From Xiphydria camelus (taxonomy: Eukaryota > Arthropoda > Insecta > Hymenoptera > Xiphydriidae), in the NCBI GenBank assembly GCA_963678675.1, contig OY783197.1, positions 28,269,470 through 28,333,469 of the forward strand: a DNA stretch of 64,000 nucleotides, written 5' to 3'. Position 1 is the first letter of the stretch; each line of letters opens with the position of its first letter. Both the position numbers and the translations under genes were made by a program. The notes beneath the pieces were generated by a model, which was not told where the DNA came from, did not search any database, and saw only the letters and a list, made by a program, of their open reading frames with translations. Positions 36,761-46,891 of the stretch are shown in pieces.

Positions 36761-37171
36761 GTGGCTCTAAAAATGAATATACAAAAAAATTATTCTCGAT
36801 GCGACACTTTGGATTTCATTTAGATCGTAATTGTAGCATTTCTGAAAGACGATCTGGAAGGTACCTGTGATTAAAATTGCAAAAAACAATAAAACGAATT
36901 TCTCGACAATGCGCTACTCTTTCCACCTGTCGTCCAGTGAAACCAGAAACGATATGCGAGAAATTCGAAGCTCTCCACTCGCTGTTACGAGTCGTACGAG
37001 AAATTACACGACGAGAGAGAAAAAGAGAAAGAGAGAGAGATCAGTCCTTTAAAAAATGTAAATCCCATCCATTTTCCCATCCATCATCCCGCTTAAAGTC
37101 TCGCGCGGACTGAATAACCGCGTCTCGCACGCCTAGACGAATCCAGTTGACGCGTTACACACACGAAAATA

Positions 37172-37391
37172 AATCGTAGCATCCACAAAGTTTCTAATAA
37201 ATTTCGGGTCGAGGCCAATTTATCGTTAGGTACGATAACTACAATTTTAGCAAACGTTGCCGCAACGTTTGCAAGTTCTTCGAGTTTTACTATAATTTCC
37301 ACTAAAATTCTAGTTGTCGTAACAATAAACCGACCTTGTCCCGAAATCAACCGCAAACTTTGTGGATGCTGCGATCAATTTTTTTTTCGTG
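37172..37391. mobile_element. MITE family D copy
   Basis: Ends cacgaaaataaatcgtagc / gctgcgatcaatttttttttcgtg, with central pairing arms taaaattatagt-type blocks and gttgccgcaacg as a small central palindrome. Confidence 0.75.
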
Positions 37392-38388
37392 CACCCATAG
37401 GGAGAATCCCTCCTGGCGAACAGGAGTAAGCAGCGACCAGCTGAGAACCACTGGGAGCTTCCTCGCCCGATGGACCCGTGCGGAGGAATATCGGGACGAC
37501 GCTTAATTGACGGCGCGACACAGCGGAGACTCCGGTTATGTGTCTCGCCTTATTTTGCGTCCACCACCGCCGCTACGCATTCGGACTACGCGACCCACGG
37601 TTCTAAATTCGTCCGCGGTGGCAACAGTGCGCGTCGCAATCTTAACCCCGCTGTCGTCGCCGCCTCTCCTCCTCGTCTTCCCCTTTCGTTGATCTTCGAC
37701 GTTCGAACCACCTGCCAATACGAGGACCCCGAACCGTGTCGCCGTTCGCGTTGGGCGTGCAAAGTCGAACAACCGCGGAGCGAAATCTCGCGAGCGACTC
37801 TCCTCGTCTTCCTTTTCCGTTCGCGTTTTCCATGGAAATAGAATATCGCGGAAGCAGACTTCGACCGCGAAACGAAAGGGAAATCTTCCGTCTCCCTCGT
37901 CGCTCGAAATCTTCCGCGCCCGTAAAAAATGTTATGACGGATTCTCGCGCAACAAAACCACGGAGAATCGAATCTACGATCGAAAGTTCTGAGGACCGGG
38001 CTGTAAAGAAACGCTATAACTGTAACGCACGGCGGAATCTACGATCAAACTTGGATCCTCCCCCCTCCTGCTTACGAAAGAGCCGGGAGGAGGGCTCGAG
38101 CTCCAGGAATAACAGCCACCCCGCGACATTAAAATTACTGGCGACCCGGTATTTCAATTATCATTGACAGGCCGACGGGCAAAACAGTCCACTCGCTCCT
38201 GGCATTCCGGAGCAACGCTTGGCACGCGGTTAATCGCGTCGAAGTTAAGCTTATTACGCGTATAACTGGATGTTGCGCGGACCGTCACGGTGGACCTGAA
38301 CTGTGGGCGGTGCCTGCAGGGATTTACGCCAGCGCATGCGACGCTGCACAGTGTCGCGATTTCCATTTTTTCTTCTTGTAAACCATAC

Positions 38389-38591
38389 GAGGCTAAACTC
38401 AGTCGCCGGGAAAGAAACTCGAATCACTGTTACCTCATTATCTGCGAGCTTTTGGCTTATATTTGTATAAAACTTTTTCGAAGATTACATTTTCATCTGC
38501 AATAAAGTCTCATATCGACACAGGACAACGATTCGTAAATTGTGAGATAACAGTGATTTGAGTTTCCTTCCTGGCGAGTAAGTTTAGCCTC
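38389..38591. mobile_element. MITE family I copy 1
   Basis: Ends gaggctaaactcagtcgccgg / cctggcgagtaagtttagcctc; AC on both sides. Paired inner blocks include atcactgttacctcattatc / gagataacagtgat. Related copies are at 58898-59101 and 63880-64000. Confidence 0.75.
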
Positions 38592-38601
38592 ACATGGAAT
38601 A

Positions 38602-38825
38602 CGCTGAGAAAAATTATTTACCGATCCAATTAACACCGTCGACATGAATAGTACCAAGAGGATGTTAATTCAAGAGAAGTGGACGATCATCGAATCGAAC
38701 GAATCTACACTTGGTTCGAATAATTTACACTTGATTCAACGACGATGTGTCTGGCTTAAATAAACATGTTCTTGGTACTATTCGTGTCGACGGTTACTTT
38801 AATCGGCAAATTATTTTTCTCAGTA
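38602..38825. mobile_element. Palindromic MITE, TA-flanked
   Basis: Ends cgctgagaaaaattattta / aaattatttttctcagta. The arms include caccgtcgacatgaatagta and tactattcgtgtcgacggt, plus ccaagaggatgtt / aacatgttcttgg. It starts 11 bp after the family I element. Confidence 0.75.
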
Positions 38826-38879
38826 TACTATACGCGGTACTTCACGACGATCGCGTATCGCATCAACTCGCCTACACCG

Positions 38880-39112
38880 TAAAAAAAATGTGTATCACAT
38901 TTAATACAATTGTGTGTAAAGCGTATTATCCGATATGCGATTATGAAAATTATTACACTCCGTTATGAAATTTATAAGGGGAATTTCGTAAGAGGGGATA
39001 TATTTATTTTCATAATTCTGAAGTATATTAATTTTCATAATCACGTACTGGAAGAAGCTTTATATTATAATGTATAAAAGTGTATTAAAAATACACATTT
39101 TTGTTACAGTCT
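38880..39112. repeat. AT-rich fold-back
   Basis: Imperfect arms: aaaaaaatgtgtat / atacacatttttgt at the ends and cgattatgaaaattatta / taattttcataatcacg inside. A likely decayed MITE. Confidence 0.5.
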
Positions 39113-39719
39113 GCGTATATATGAAACTGTGCGCAGTCCATCGCACCCGCCAATAAGTAGTAACGGACGACGGAATCCGACGACCTGCGCGCGGCGGACG
39201 AAAGCAAACAGTCACGCCGTTATCACTTTTCGACCAGCGCTCGTTTCGGCGGACGCGATCCTCTCTACCTCTCAGCGGCGATCCACCCCGTCGGTAAGTT
39301 AGTTCGCGATGAAATTTCGATAGCTATATATAGGTCAGAGACGGGACTAGCGTAGGATGAGATCGCGTCCGAGGACGCAAGTCGAATGGATATGTATGTG
39401 GGTCGAGTTTGTCGTGACAGCGACTTACACGCGTACCTCGGTATGTAGATCGTCTAGGTATACATTAGCCTCTACCCTAACGTAACCCGGCAGTTTGTAT
39501 ACATGTATTAAGGTGATGCATATTAATATGCATATCATTGGCAACGATCGCGCGAGATTAGCCGCGCAGTACGTTCGGTCGTCGGTTCGTTATGCGAATT
39601 TATCGCCTCGCATTATGCGACTTTGGCGACACTCCCTTCGACTTTTTCCCCCGAACGATTTTCGTTCACTCCCTCTCGCGTATATCGGAAAAAGTCACGC
39701 GGTCCGTTGCGAATTTTGC

Positions 39720-40013
39720 ACAAAGAAATAGGATTTTACGGTCTCAGCAAAACTAGATTTTCATGACAACTTTTCGCTATCACGACAAAAGTATTTATCC
39801 GTGGTAACGAAATACACGTCCAATGTGATAGCAAATGTAACTGCAGTCGCAGTGAAATTTTTTTCGGTAAAAATATTTACTATCCCAACAAATATTTCTA
39901 CTGTTAGTCGACATATCTTTTATCGCCCCAGATAATATTTGTATTACGACAGAAAAATATTCTCGACAAAACCCAGTTGTGCAGATACTGCAAAATCATT
40001 TTTTTCCCCTGCA
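39720..40013. mobile_element. MITE family E copy
   Basis: Matches 7712-8010 throughout: gattttacggtctcagcaaa, tttttttcggtaaaaatatt, tatcccaacaaatatttcta and the right end aaaatcatttttttcccctg. Confidence 0.75.
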
Positions 40014-40865
40014 GCGAGAAGATTTGCCCGAATAACGAATAAAAATGCGTGCATTTGATCAAAATCGAGAAAAGTCGAGGGTCTACCCCCGCCGCCACCC
40101 CGACAATTTCTTCCCCTGATGTGTGCGAAGTAAATTTATCGCGCGGACCCAATCACACTTGAGAGAGACTTCGGAGGGGTCGGAGCACAGCAGGGTGGAG
40201 GGACGCGCGCTCACGCGGTCGCTAATTCGATTAATCGTAACTCGATGCTCTTTATCGGATAAGTTTAGCCGGAGTATTTAAACTGATTCGATTATAACTA
40301 TCGGTCCGGCTTCGTTCGATATTATTTTGGCGGACGCCTACAAACGCGGGGGCTGAAGCAGTCGAGTTCACCGCTGCATTACACTCCGTTTCGCGCGGAG
40401 GAAGTCGCGATAAAAATTGTTATCGCTTTTTCCGAACGCGAGGCTCGAAGGGATTCGCGAGGAAGACGCTACCCTCGTCGGGAGGAAGGGAATGTTCGAT
40501 CCGCCGACTCGTTCCGGCGAACGGAGCGACGAGGCGGTTTGGCGAAAAGTTATAAATAAAAAAAAAAGTCGTACATCAAAATCGCCCCAATTTGAATACT
40601 CCTTCGAACGCGATGCCATTTGGTTAATAGCAACGCATCGTCGTGCCGGAGGTGTCGGTCGTCGTGTAAGATCAAACGGGACGATAGCGCGAGATTAATC
40701 GTTTCTCGACACGTGACTATAAATACGGGTAGTCGACTTAAGCAGCCCATCCCTGCCTTCGGACGAAAGAGACTCGAGGAATAATTTGCATACGTTGAGA
40801 ACGCGGTTTATTAATATAGTTAATAATAATGTAATTTTGAATACGACGAAATAAAGATTTCGTTA

Positions 40866-41122
40866 CACTCAGGAAAAAGGACTCTGGTTGAATACGAAAC
40901 TAGTAGAAAAATCCATTCGAGATGAACAGGAATTTATTCACATCGAACACAAAAGTCTATTTGAGTTTGATTGATGTTCTACTGGATTCGTACTCGATTA
41001 AAAAGATGTGCAAAATATTTGTCAAAGTCAAACAGACTTTTGTTCGATGCGAATAAATTCTTATTTATCTCAAATAAAATTATCCGTCAGTTTCGCATTC
41101 AACTAAACCTTTTCCCTCGGTG
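40866..41122. mobile_element. Palindromic MITE, 257 bp
   Basis: Ends cactcaggaaaaagg / ccttttccctcggtg, TA on the left. Long arms: gttgaatacgaaact / gtttcgcattcaac and ttattcacatcgaacacaaaagtc / gacttttgttcgatgcgaataa. Confidence 0.75.
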
Positions 41123-41136
41123 CAGGCCAAACAAAT

Positions 41137-41312
41137 ACATATATGGTCATTATTAAATTATTTATTTCATTCAAACGGTTATCTCGAAGGATCTAATTGA
41201 GCCGAATTAATATCACAATGGTTAACTAATAGTTTCTTGATCCAATAAAATGTTTACTTCGCCGCATCCAAACAAGCACTCATCAACTACAAATAAACTG
41301 TTGTCTCAGTCT
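41137..41312. mobile_element. MITE family H fragment
   Basis: Reads aaataaactgttgtctcagt at the right end (minus-strand start). The body includes tttatttcattcaaacggtta and ccaataaaatgtttacttcg, shared with 30878-31400 and 11851-12104. The left end is truncated. Confidence 0.65.
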
Positions 41313-41771
41313 AAGTTTCGAACCGCTCCAAGGCTCTGCATCAGCCTAATTTCGAGCGACGATAAAGCTGGCCGTGGCGTTTAATCATTCATAAGTCATT
41401 CCGGGAAGACGTTCGAGCGTTACAAATCAACGAACGCGTAACGACAACGCTTGGAGTCAAAGTTGACAACCGCTGCTTCCGTCCAACAACCGGGTGACAA
41501 ATAGCGAGAAGCCGAGAATATGGAATATACATGTGTGTATGTGTGTGTGTGTATCAAGCGAATAGCGAAGAGTGGTCGTTGAGTAATGAACGTTGAAAGC
41601 GCTGCTTTTTTCGGGGTCATTCCCCGCGCTGCAACAACCATACACCGCCCGCACTTTTCCTTCCCTCTCATCGCGCGCGCCGCACCCTCCTCGTTTTCTT
41701 CCCTCCGCGCGACGACCGAGCGAGGATCGAGACGAGGAGTCGCGTCCCTCCGCGCGCGCACGCGAGCGAGC

Positions 41772-41773
<2 letters not shown>

Positions 41774-41809
<36 letters not shown>
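41774..41809. repeat. (GA)n microsatellite
   Basis: 18 uninterrupted GA units in CpG-rich DNA; the longest dinucleotide run in the window. The frames running through it give Arg/Glu or Leu/Ser runs that mimic proteins. Confidence 0.95.
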
Positions 41810-41813
<4 letters not shown>

Positions 41814-42263
41814 TCGACGAAACCCACCCCCATTATCCCGCAATATCGCGCCACGCTTCGCGGAGCGGGCGACCGGCATTTTCTAACCCAATGACCGCGC
41901 GCGCTACTGGCAACCGGTTGGCCGCGTTGGAATGTTGGCGGAGTGACAACGGCGTCGCGGTGTTTTTAGACGCCAGACGTCGCGCGAGAAACAGACGTCT
42001 CACCCTGCATCCCCGCGCCGCCCTCGAGAGGAGTCTTATCGCGATTGTCTCGCGAGAGGGACGAGAACCGGGCGTTCGATCGCCTCGTCGGCTCCCGTCG
42101 AATGCGTCGCTTTTCCACGACGCGGCGTTTCGATATTTCCGATTCGTCGATCGTCCGCGATGAGCGACCGTGGCTCCTCGACGCGCCAGTTGGTCCCGAT
42201 GTCACGGCGAACGTGCGCCTGATGAATGGAGGGGAAGAGTCGACGGTGACGGACGGATATGGA

Positions 42264-42278
42264 GGGGGGGGGGGGGGG
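42264..42278. repeat. G15 homopolymer
   Basis: Run of 15 G, prone to assembly or sequencing length error. Confidence 0.95.
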
Positions 42279-42352
42279 AGGTACGAGTGTACGTATAACT
42301 CCGCAGCCTTCTCTCCGACGCCTACGCGCTTCGCTCCTCTACATTCGTTTAA

Positions 42353-42879
42353 AGTTTCTCGAGCGTTATATACTGAAAATAGTGAGAAATGCTTGAAGAT
42401 GATTGCATTCGGTAGATTGAAGTAAAGAAAAAATTCAGTTCAATTTTCAAGTCTTTTAAGAAGCTCGTTGCAAAGATTTCTGAATAACAAAATAACATGT
42501 GTTCTTATGGGTTATAGCCGATAAACCGCGATATTTCTGAGAAAAATAGTGAAAAAAATTCTGAAATTTTTTGAACAGCAAGTTTAATGAACTAAAATCA
42601 TCTATACCAATTTTCACGTTCATTGAGAAGCCCGTTATTTTTTTTATTAATTGTTCTTTATAAATGTAACTCTTGATATGTCAATGTGGCAACGTTGCAT
42701 GTCGTACAGATGCATGACCAGATGTTTTGGTCTCCATTTTTGAACTCACAAGATACACACATACCACTGTACGTCAAACATTGTTGCCACATCGCACGAA
42801 GAACAAACTTTAGAGTGTTGCTGTACTTCAGTGGACTAACTTTTAGCAGGGAAAAAGCCCCTGTATCGCTCGAGAAACC
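42353..42879. mobile_element. piggyBac-like non-autonomous element copy 2, 527 bp
   Basis: TTAA at 42349-42352 and 42880-42883; ends agtttctcgagcg / cgctcgagaaacc. It is highly similar to 32425-32946 over its length. Its right end lies about 130 bp inside intron 2 from the 5' splice site of the 95-bp CaMKII exon, close enough to be worth checking for splicing effects. Confidence 0.85.
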
Positions 42880-43011
42880 TTAACGCGCGAGAAATGCGTT
42901 CGGGCGCGCGGCTCGCGGTTATCCGGAACCGAACGGACGCGCGGGAAACAGACCCCCCGAGATTCTAGGTCAGCCGAGAGACGCGTGGTCCAAGAGGCGG
43001 TCCGGACTCAC

Positions 43012-43106
43012 CTCTCTGAGAGAGCTTTTTCGTATTGATGATCTTGGCCGCGAATTCGAGGCCCGAGCTCTTCTGCACGCATCGCCGGACCACGGAGAAT
43101 GCACCT
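43012..43106 (-). CDS. CaMKII: CaMKII exon, glycine-loop and ATP-lysine exon (second coding exon)
   Basis: Internal exon of calcium/calmodulin-dependent protein kinase II, the Ser/Thr kinase that decodes Ca2+/calmodulin signals in neurons and muscle. On the minus strand a pyrimidine-rich acceptor ending in ttgcag precedes a split codon (one base). Then 31 codons read [31 protein letters not shown], followed by one base and a strong gtgagt donor. The segment holds the end of the glycine-rich loop (GAFS) and the ATP-binding lysine in FAAK. The length of 95 bp and the phases at both ends match what I recall of the vertebrate CAMK2 exon at this place. The position after KKLS is Gln, where most CaMKII proteins I know have Ala. 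An alternative acceptor two bases downstream (cagag) would change the phase, so I chose the first AG. The matching upstream exon, which should end in ELGK, is not found in the window. Confidence 0.95.
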
Positions 43107-43273
43107 CTGCAACAGACAGGAACGATATTGTTATAAATCGTCTCACTGATTCTTTCTATAAATCTATCAGTTCAAAGAGGAAGTAATAATGTAAAGAAAA
43201 AAAAATGAACGGCGAGTGCGGGGGTTTGTTACTACGACGCGTGCATCGTTACTGCAATCTCGGTCGTTAGGTG

Positions 43274-43562
43274 CACTGAGAGAAATAATGTTGGCATTTT
43301 AGCCAAAATAACGTTTACTTCGATCAAAAGCACGATGTAATTCCAGGATCAAGCTATGGGTTTTTTTATGCAGAGAAATAGGCTGGAGTAATTATTTTTG
43401 TGCGCGGAAAGAATTTCTCGTTCCAACGAAGGTGTATGCTTTAATCAAGAATATCTATTCCTCGACAAAGAGTCAGTATTCTTAAAAATTTGTAAGATCA
43501 TATGTTCTTGATTCGAGACATATTTTTTTTTCGACACCAGCAATTTTTTATTTCGCTCAGTG
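43274..43562. mobile_element. MITE family A copy, 289 bp
   Basis: Ends cactgagagaaataatg / tttatttcgctcagtg, flanked by TG on both sides. A full-length copy: cgatcaaaagcacgatgtaa, ccaggatcaagctatggg, aattatttttgtgcgcggaa, cttaaaaatttgtaagatca. Confidence 0.85.
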
Positions 43563-43588
43563 TGGTGCTCGAAGCTCGACGAATTGTA

Positions 43589-43879
43589 CACCGAGAGAAA
43601 TAATTGCTGGTGTGCCGAGAAAATGTTTCCTTCGATCAGGGGAGCACGATGTAAATAATTCCAGGAGCAAGCCACGGTTTTCATCGCGCAAAAAAATATT
43701 TGATAGACTCGAGCAGTTGTTTTTCTTTCGCGCAGGAAGAATTTCTCGTCCTAACGAAGGTATCCTTCAATCAAGAATATTATATTCTTCGACCAGGAAT
43801 CTGTATTAAACATTTTTAAGATCATATGTTTTTGGTCCGAGAAATTTTTTGTTTACACTTGCAGTTATTTCTCCCAGTG
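43589..43879. mobile_element. MITE family A copy, 291 bp, TA-flanked
   Basis: Ends caccgagagaaataattgc / gcagttatttctcccagtg, flanked by TA (43587-43588, 43880-43881). It follows the previous family A copy after 26 bp in the same orientation. The two differ at many positions, so they are separate insertions, not a recent tandem duplication. Confidence 0.85.
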
Positions 43880-44297
43880 TAGATGTCTCGCAAGGAAGAT
43901 CCATCTTCCGCTCCGATTAAACGCGCAACGTACGCGGGAGAGCGGCGTGCCAATTGGCTTCCCCGTGCGACTCAAAGATGCGTATAAATCAATACCTATA
44001 TATATCGCCCGTTCGCTATTGTATCCGATTCGACTACAATAAATTGCACCGCGCTACAAGAGCTGATATCCGCTGATCTACAACAACCAGAGTTGTACTT
44101 CCGGCGTCACGGATTTTGTCACAGGTGACTTTTTAAATCACGTCATTTTTAGACGTGCTGATCAGTGAGCAATCGATTCTCATGCATTCATTAGCCAGGG
44201 CAAACGTAATCCTAGCTGTTCAAAGGATAAGAATTAATCATTTATCGTATGTTCTTAAGGTAATACTTCTGTGTGTTGCCTGTAGTAGTTTAAAATT

Positions 44298-44473
44298 AAT
44301 TTAATTTAATTTTCAATAAGTAATAATTATCAGGCCAAACAACAACATGAATCAATACACGTCTGACGTTTCGGTTCCTCTTCGAACCCTCTTCAGAGAC
44401 GTAAATGTCAGACGTGTATTGATTCTTGTTGTTGTTTGGCCTGATTATTACCTATTGAAAATTAAATTAAATT
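44298..44473. repeat. 176-bp inverted repeat with structured apex
   Basis: Arms of about 70 bp (44298-44367 and 44407-44473) pair almost throughout, including caggccaaacaacaac / gttgttgtttggcctg and gaatcaatacacgtctgac / gtcagacgtgtattgattc. The 39-base apex contains gtttcggttcctcttcgaac and ccctcttcagagacgt. This is consistent with two inverted terminal pieces of a Penelope-like retroelement. The arms are well matched, so the event is not very old. Confidence 0.75.
44359..44402 (-). ncRNA. Hammerhead-ribozyme-like motif (minimal)
   Basis: Read on the minus strand from 44402: ACGUCU, then CUGAAGA, then a stem-loop GGGUUC-GAAGAG-GAACC-type (one bulged G), then GAAA, then C, GUC and AGACGU. 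CUGANGA and GAAA are the invariant hammerhead core, ACGUCU/AGACGU forms stem I, and GUC is the expected cleavage triplet. Stem III would consist of only the A-U and C-G pairs with no loop, so a monomer would be poor; such very short stem III versions are known from Penelope-like elements and may act as dimers. The core match is direct; activity is inference. Confidence 0.5.
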
Positions 44474-46693
44474 CATTTATCGTATGCCACGATAGATCAA
44501 AATACACGTGTGACATACTGTTCCACATGATTGTAAGGAAGAGATATCAAATTGATGTGCAACAAATTATTGTGCAAACAATGTCATCCATACAATATAC
44601 GCAAGTTTATGCGAACCCTCTGTTGTTTATCAAATTATCAGGCATTTTAATAACACTGCCTTTAAAAACGCGTGGAACGAAACTGCTTGTCGCACAATGC
44701 GTCGCAAAAAAGCCCATACACGACGCAATAATTGCACAACGCCACTCGTTGTACAATCAATCTCAAACAATTTTGAATTTCTGCAACTCGTTGCGCAGAA
44801 CGTCAAAGAAGACCATACACTATACAATTATTAGCGCAATAGCCTCTGTTGTGCAATGTGTTCGCAGGTCTATGGGGCCTATTAAATGTGTGGACCATCC
44901 ATTCGACTCGCCCCGACGAAACAAAAAGAGAGACCCGTTACCAGTCGAAACGATCTGGTTTCGGGACGGGTCGAACTTCTCCCGATACGAGTACACAAAT
45001 TCGATCCGCTGTCGCGCGCGTTGCGCAAGCGAAGCGACTCGCGGGAGGATCTCCGCGCGGATATCGATCGAATTGAAAATGTCACGGACTTTGCGCGGAC
45101 TATTTTCGTATCGCGTTCGGTTTACTCCGGCGCGCGGCGGGTATTTCGGGAACTGATGAAATAAAGAGAGTGCGGCCAGTTTGCGAAAGTGGACATCGCT
45201 CCTCGACGATGTGTGCGATGTACGTATACGCGCGTCACGCGGTCGGGACGACGTGTCACGGTAGGCGCGTCGAGAGGCGGATTCCTCTTTGCGGGTACTC
45301 GACGTCCTTGGGACATCCGCGTTTCATTCTCGAGTTACTCTGCTCGGGACGGTTCGGGGTGAACGATTTTGAAAGCAGTGTAAATGTGATTTTGCAAAAT
45401 TGCAATTGAGATTGCTTTCATACTTATTCCTCGCAATTCGTATATCCGTTGTACAGATATCAGTTAATTCGCTCATTTGACGAAACGACTGATGCGCGAT
45501 ATCGTACAAAAGTCGGGGAGAATTTATGATAATACTTCGGACTGGAAATCCTGGAAAAGTCAGGACACTTTTCTCTCACACCTCGCTGGACACCGTGACA
45601 CTGAAATAATTAATTTGTGAATCGCTTTTCGACCTCCAAATAGAAAATTTAAAATAATCTTCTTCATTCCTCGTGTAGAATCGACCGAATTATTTCTCGC
45701 TGTATACTGAAACATCTTCATATTCTCTCCCTCCTGACTTTTCTCCTACTTATATTCTTCTTCATCCTCATCGTTGCTCGGGATCGAGAAGCACAATACT
45801 CATCAAAGAATGAAACTACGTAATCGTGCGCCGCTCCGGTGGAACCACCACATCCGGTCTTCAGATATTATACGCCCTCAGCCGAGCAACTATCGCAATC
45901 TGCGCGCGTACGCATGCAGCGTCGCGGTGCTTGCTCGGTACGAAACTTTCGCGATTATCCCGCGGTAAGTAAAGTTCAAGACTCGAAGTTTCAATGGTCG
46001 AACCGCGAGTGCACCGCGCGGGAATTGTTCCGCTTAGCGCGCGATGCGGTGTCCGCATTTATCGCAGCGTGCCAAATATCTGGATAGAGCGTTATCGTTA
46101 ATTCGACGGATCGAAAAGGTGATATGAAAAGGTTGATACCCGTAAATTTTACTATATTTATAACAAGAGAGGCACGTAAAAGAGTTTTCGGATATTCTTA
46201 CAGCGCTGGAAAACAATTTTTCCTCAAAACCAGGTATAAATATTAATGTAAATCATCGCGATTTAATTCTAAGCCTTCAAAAAAATAAAAATACCGTACC
46301 GCACCGCAAAGCGCATCGAAAAACCCTCATGTCGGCCGCTACCAGAAAAAAGCACGTACCTATCCTTTCACCGTCATCGAGAAACGTCGTAGTTCGTCAC
46401 CGAGTAAAGAAACATCGTAAATCCTTTTCGTCGTCGATGTGACTCACGACTTTTTTCTTGCACAGAGCAGCGAACCGCGTCGTGTTCCGTAATAGCGGTG
46501 AAAAGGTACGCGCTTTTTTCTGATACCCGTCGACGTGTTCCTCTTTTATTGTAAACAGGATAACCCACCCACTGGATGAACACCTCCAATAAATAAAAAC
46601 ACTTCGATGCTTTCCAAATATCAAGCTCTGTCCATCTACTGGATCCTGTCGTTCGCTCAGAAGTTCATCCATTGGATAGATTACCCTACGGTA

Positions 46694-46891
46694 CACTGAG
46701 AAAAAAAAAAGATTAAAATTTATTCTGTTAGAAGGATAATCTGAGTACGAAAGGTAAAACAGATCAAAAATTATCCTTCCAGGGTTTAAAATTTAACCTT
46801 CTTTAGGATAATTTTTGATCTATGTATTTTACCTTTCGTACTCAGGTTATCCTTCTAACGGAATAATTTTTAATCTTTTTTTTTCTCAGTA
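46694..46891. mobile_element. Palindromic MITE family C copy 2, TA-flanked
   Basis: Same fold-back as 1837-2031, with only a few substitutions and a 4-base insertion (gatctatgtattttacc). Ends cactgagaaaaaaaaaag / ctttttttttctcagta, TA on both sides (46692-46693, 46892-46893). Confidence 0.85.

Larger units (their letters stand above)
20725..43011 (-). other. CaMKII intron 2 (22,287 bp)
   Basis: Complete intron between the 95-bp and 60-bp exons, bounded by gtgagt (43006-43011) and tttcag (20725-20730). Besides the listed repeats, I recognise nothing in 20725-21385, 21956-23784, 24053-25548, 25808-26465, 27170-27591, 27839-28467, 28682-29681, 30088-30877, 31401-32424, 33227-34293, 35189-35879, 36102-36611, 36761-37171, 37392-38388, 39113-39719, 40014-40865 and 41313-42352, apart from simple repeats. 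At 22630-22840 there is a weakly self-complementary stretch that may be another decayed MITE. Around 39121-39300 a CpG-rich segment ends in a plus-strand gtaagt; it could be an antisense untranslated exon, but nothing else supports that. Confidence 0.9.

Noticed and set aside
39121..39300. Antisense first exon with plus-strand gtaagt donor
   Set aside because: Only a donor-like word in CpG-rich DNA; no promoter motif, start codon or partner exon.
44347..45156. 269-codon plus-strand open frame
   Set aside because: It starts inside the 176-bp inverted repeat, has no recognisable domain and changes composition abruptly; a chance frame.
46360..46420. Minus-strand TNYDVS peptide resembling the CaMKII start exon
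   Set aside because: It runs into a stop two codons later and has no donor in the right phase.
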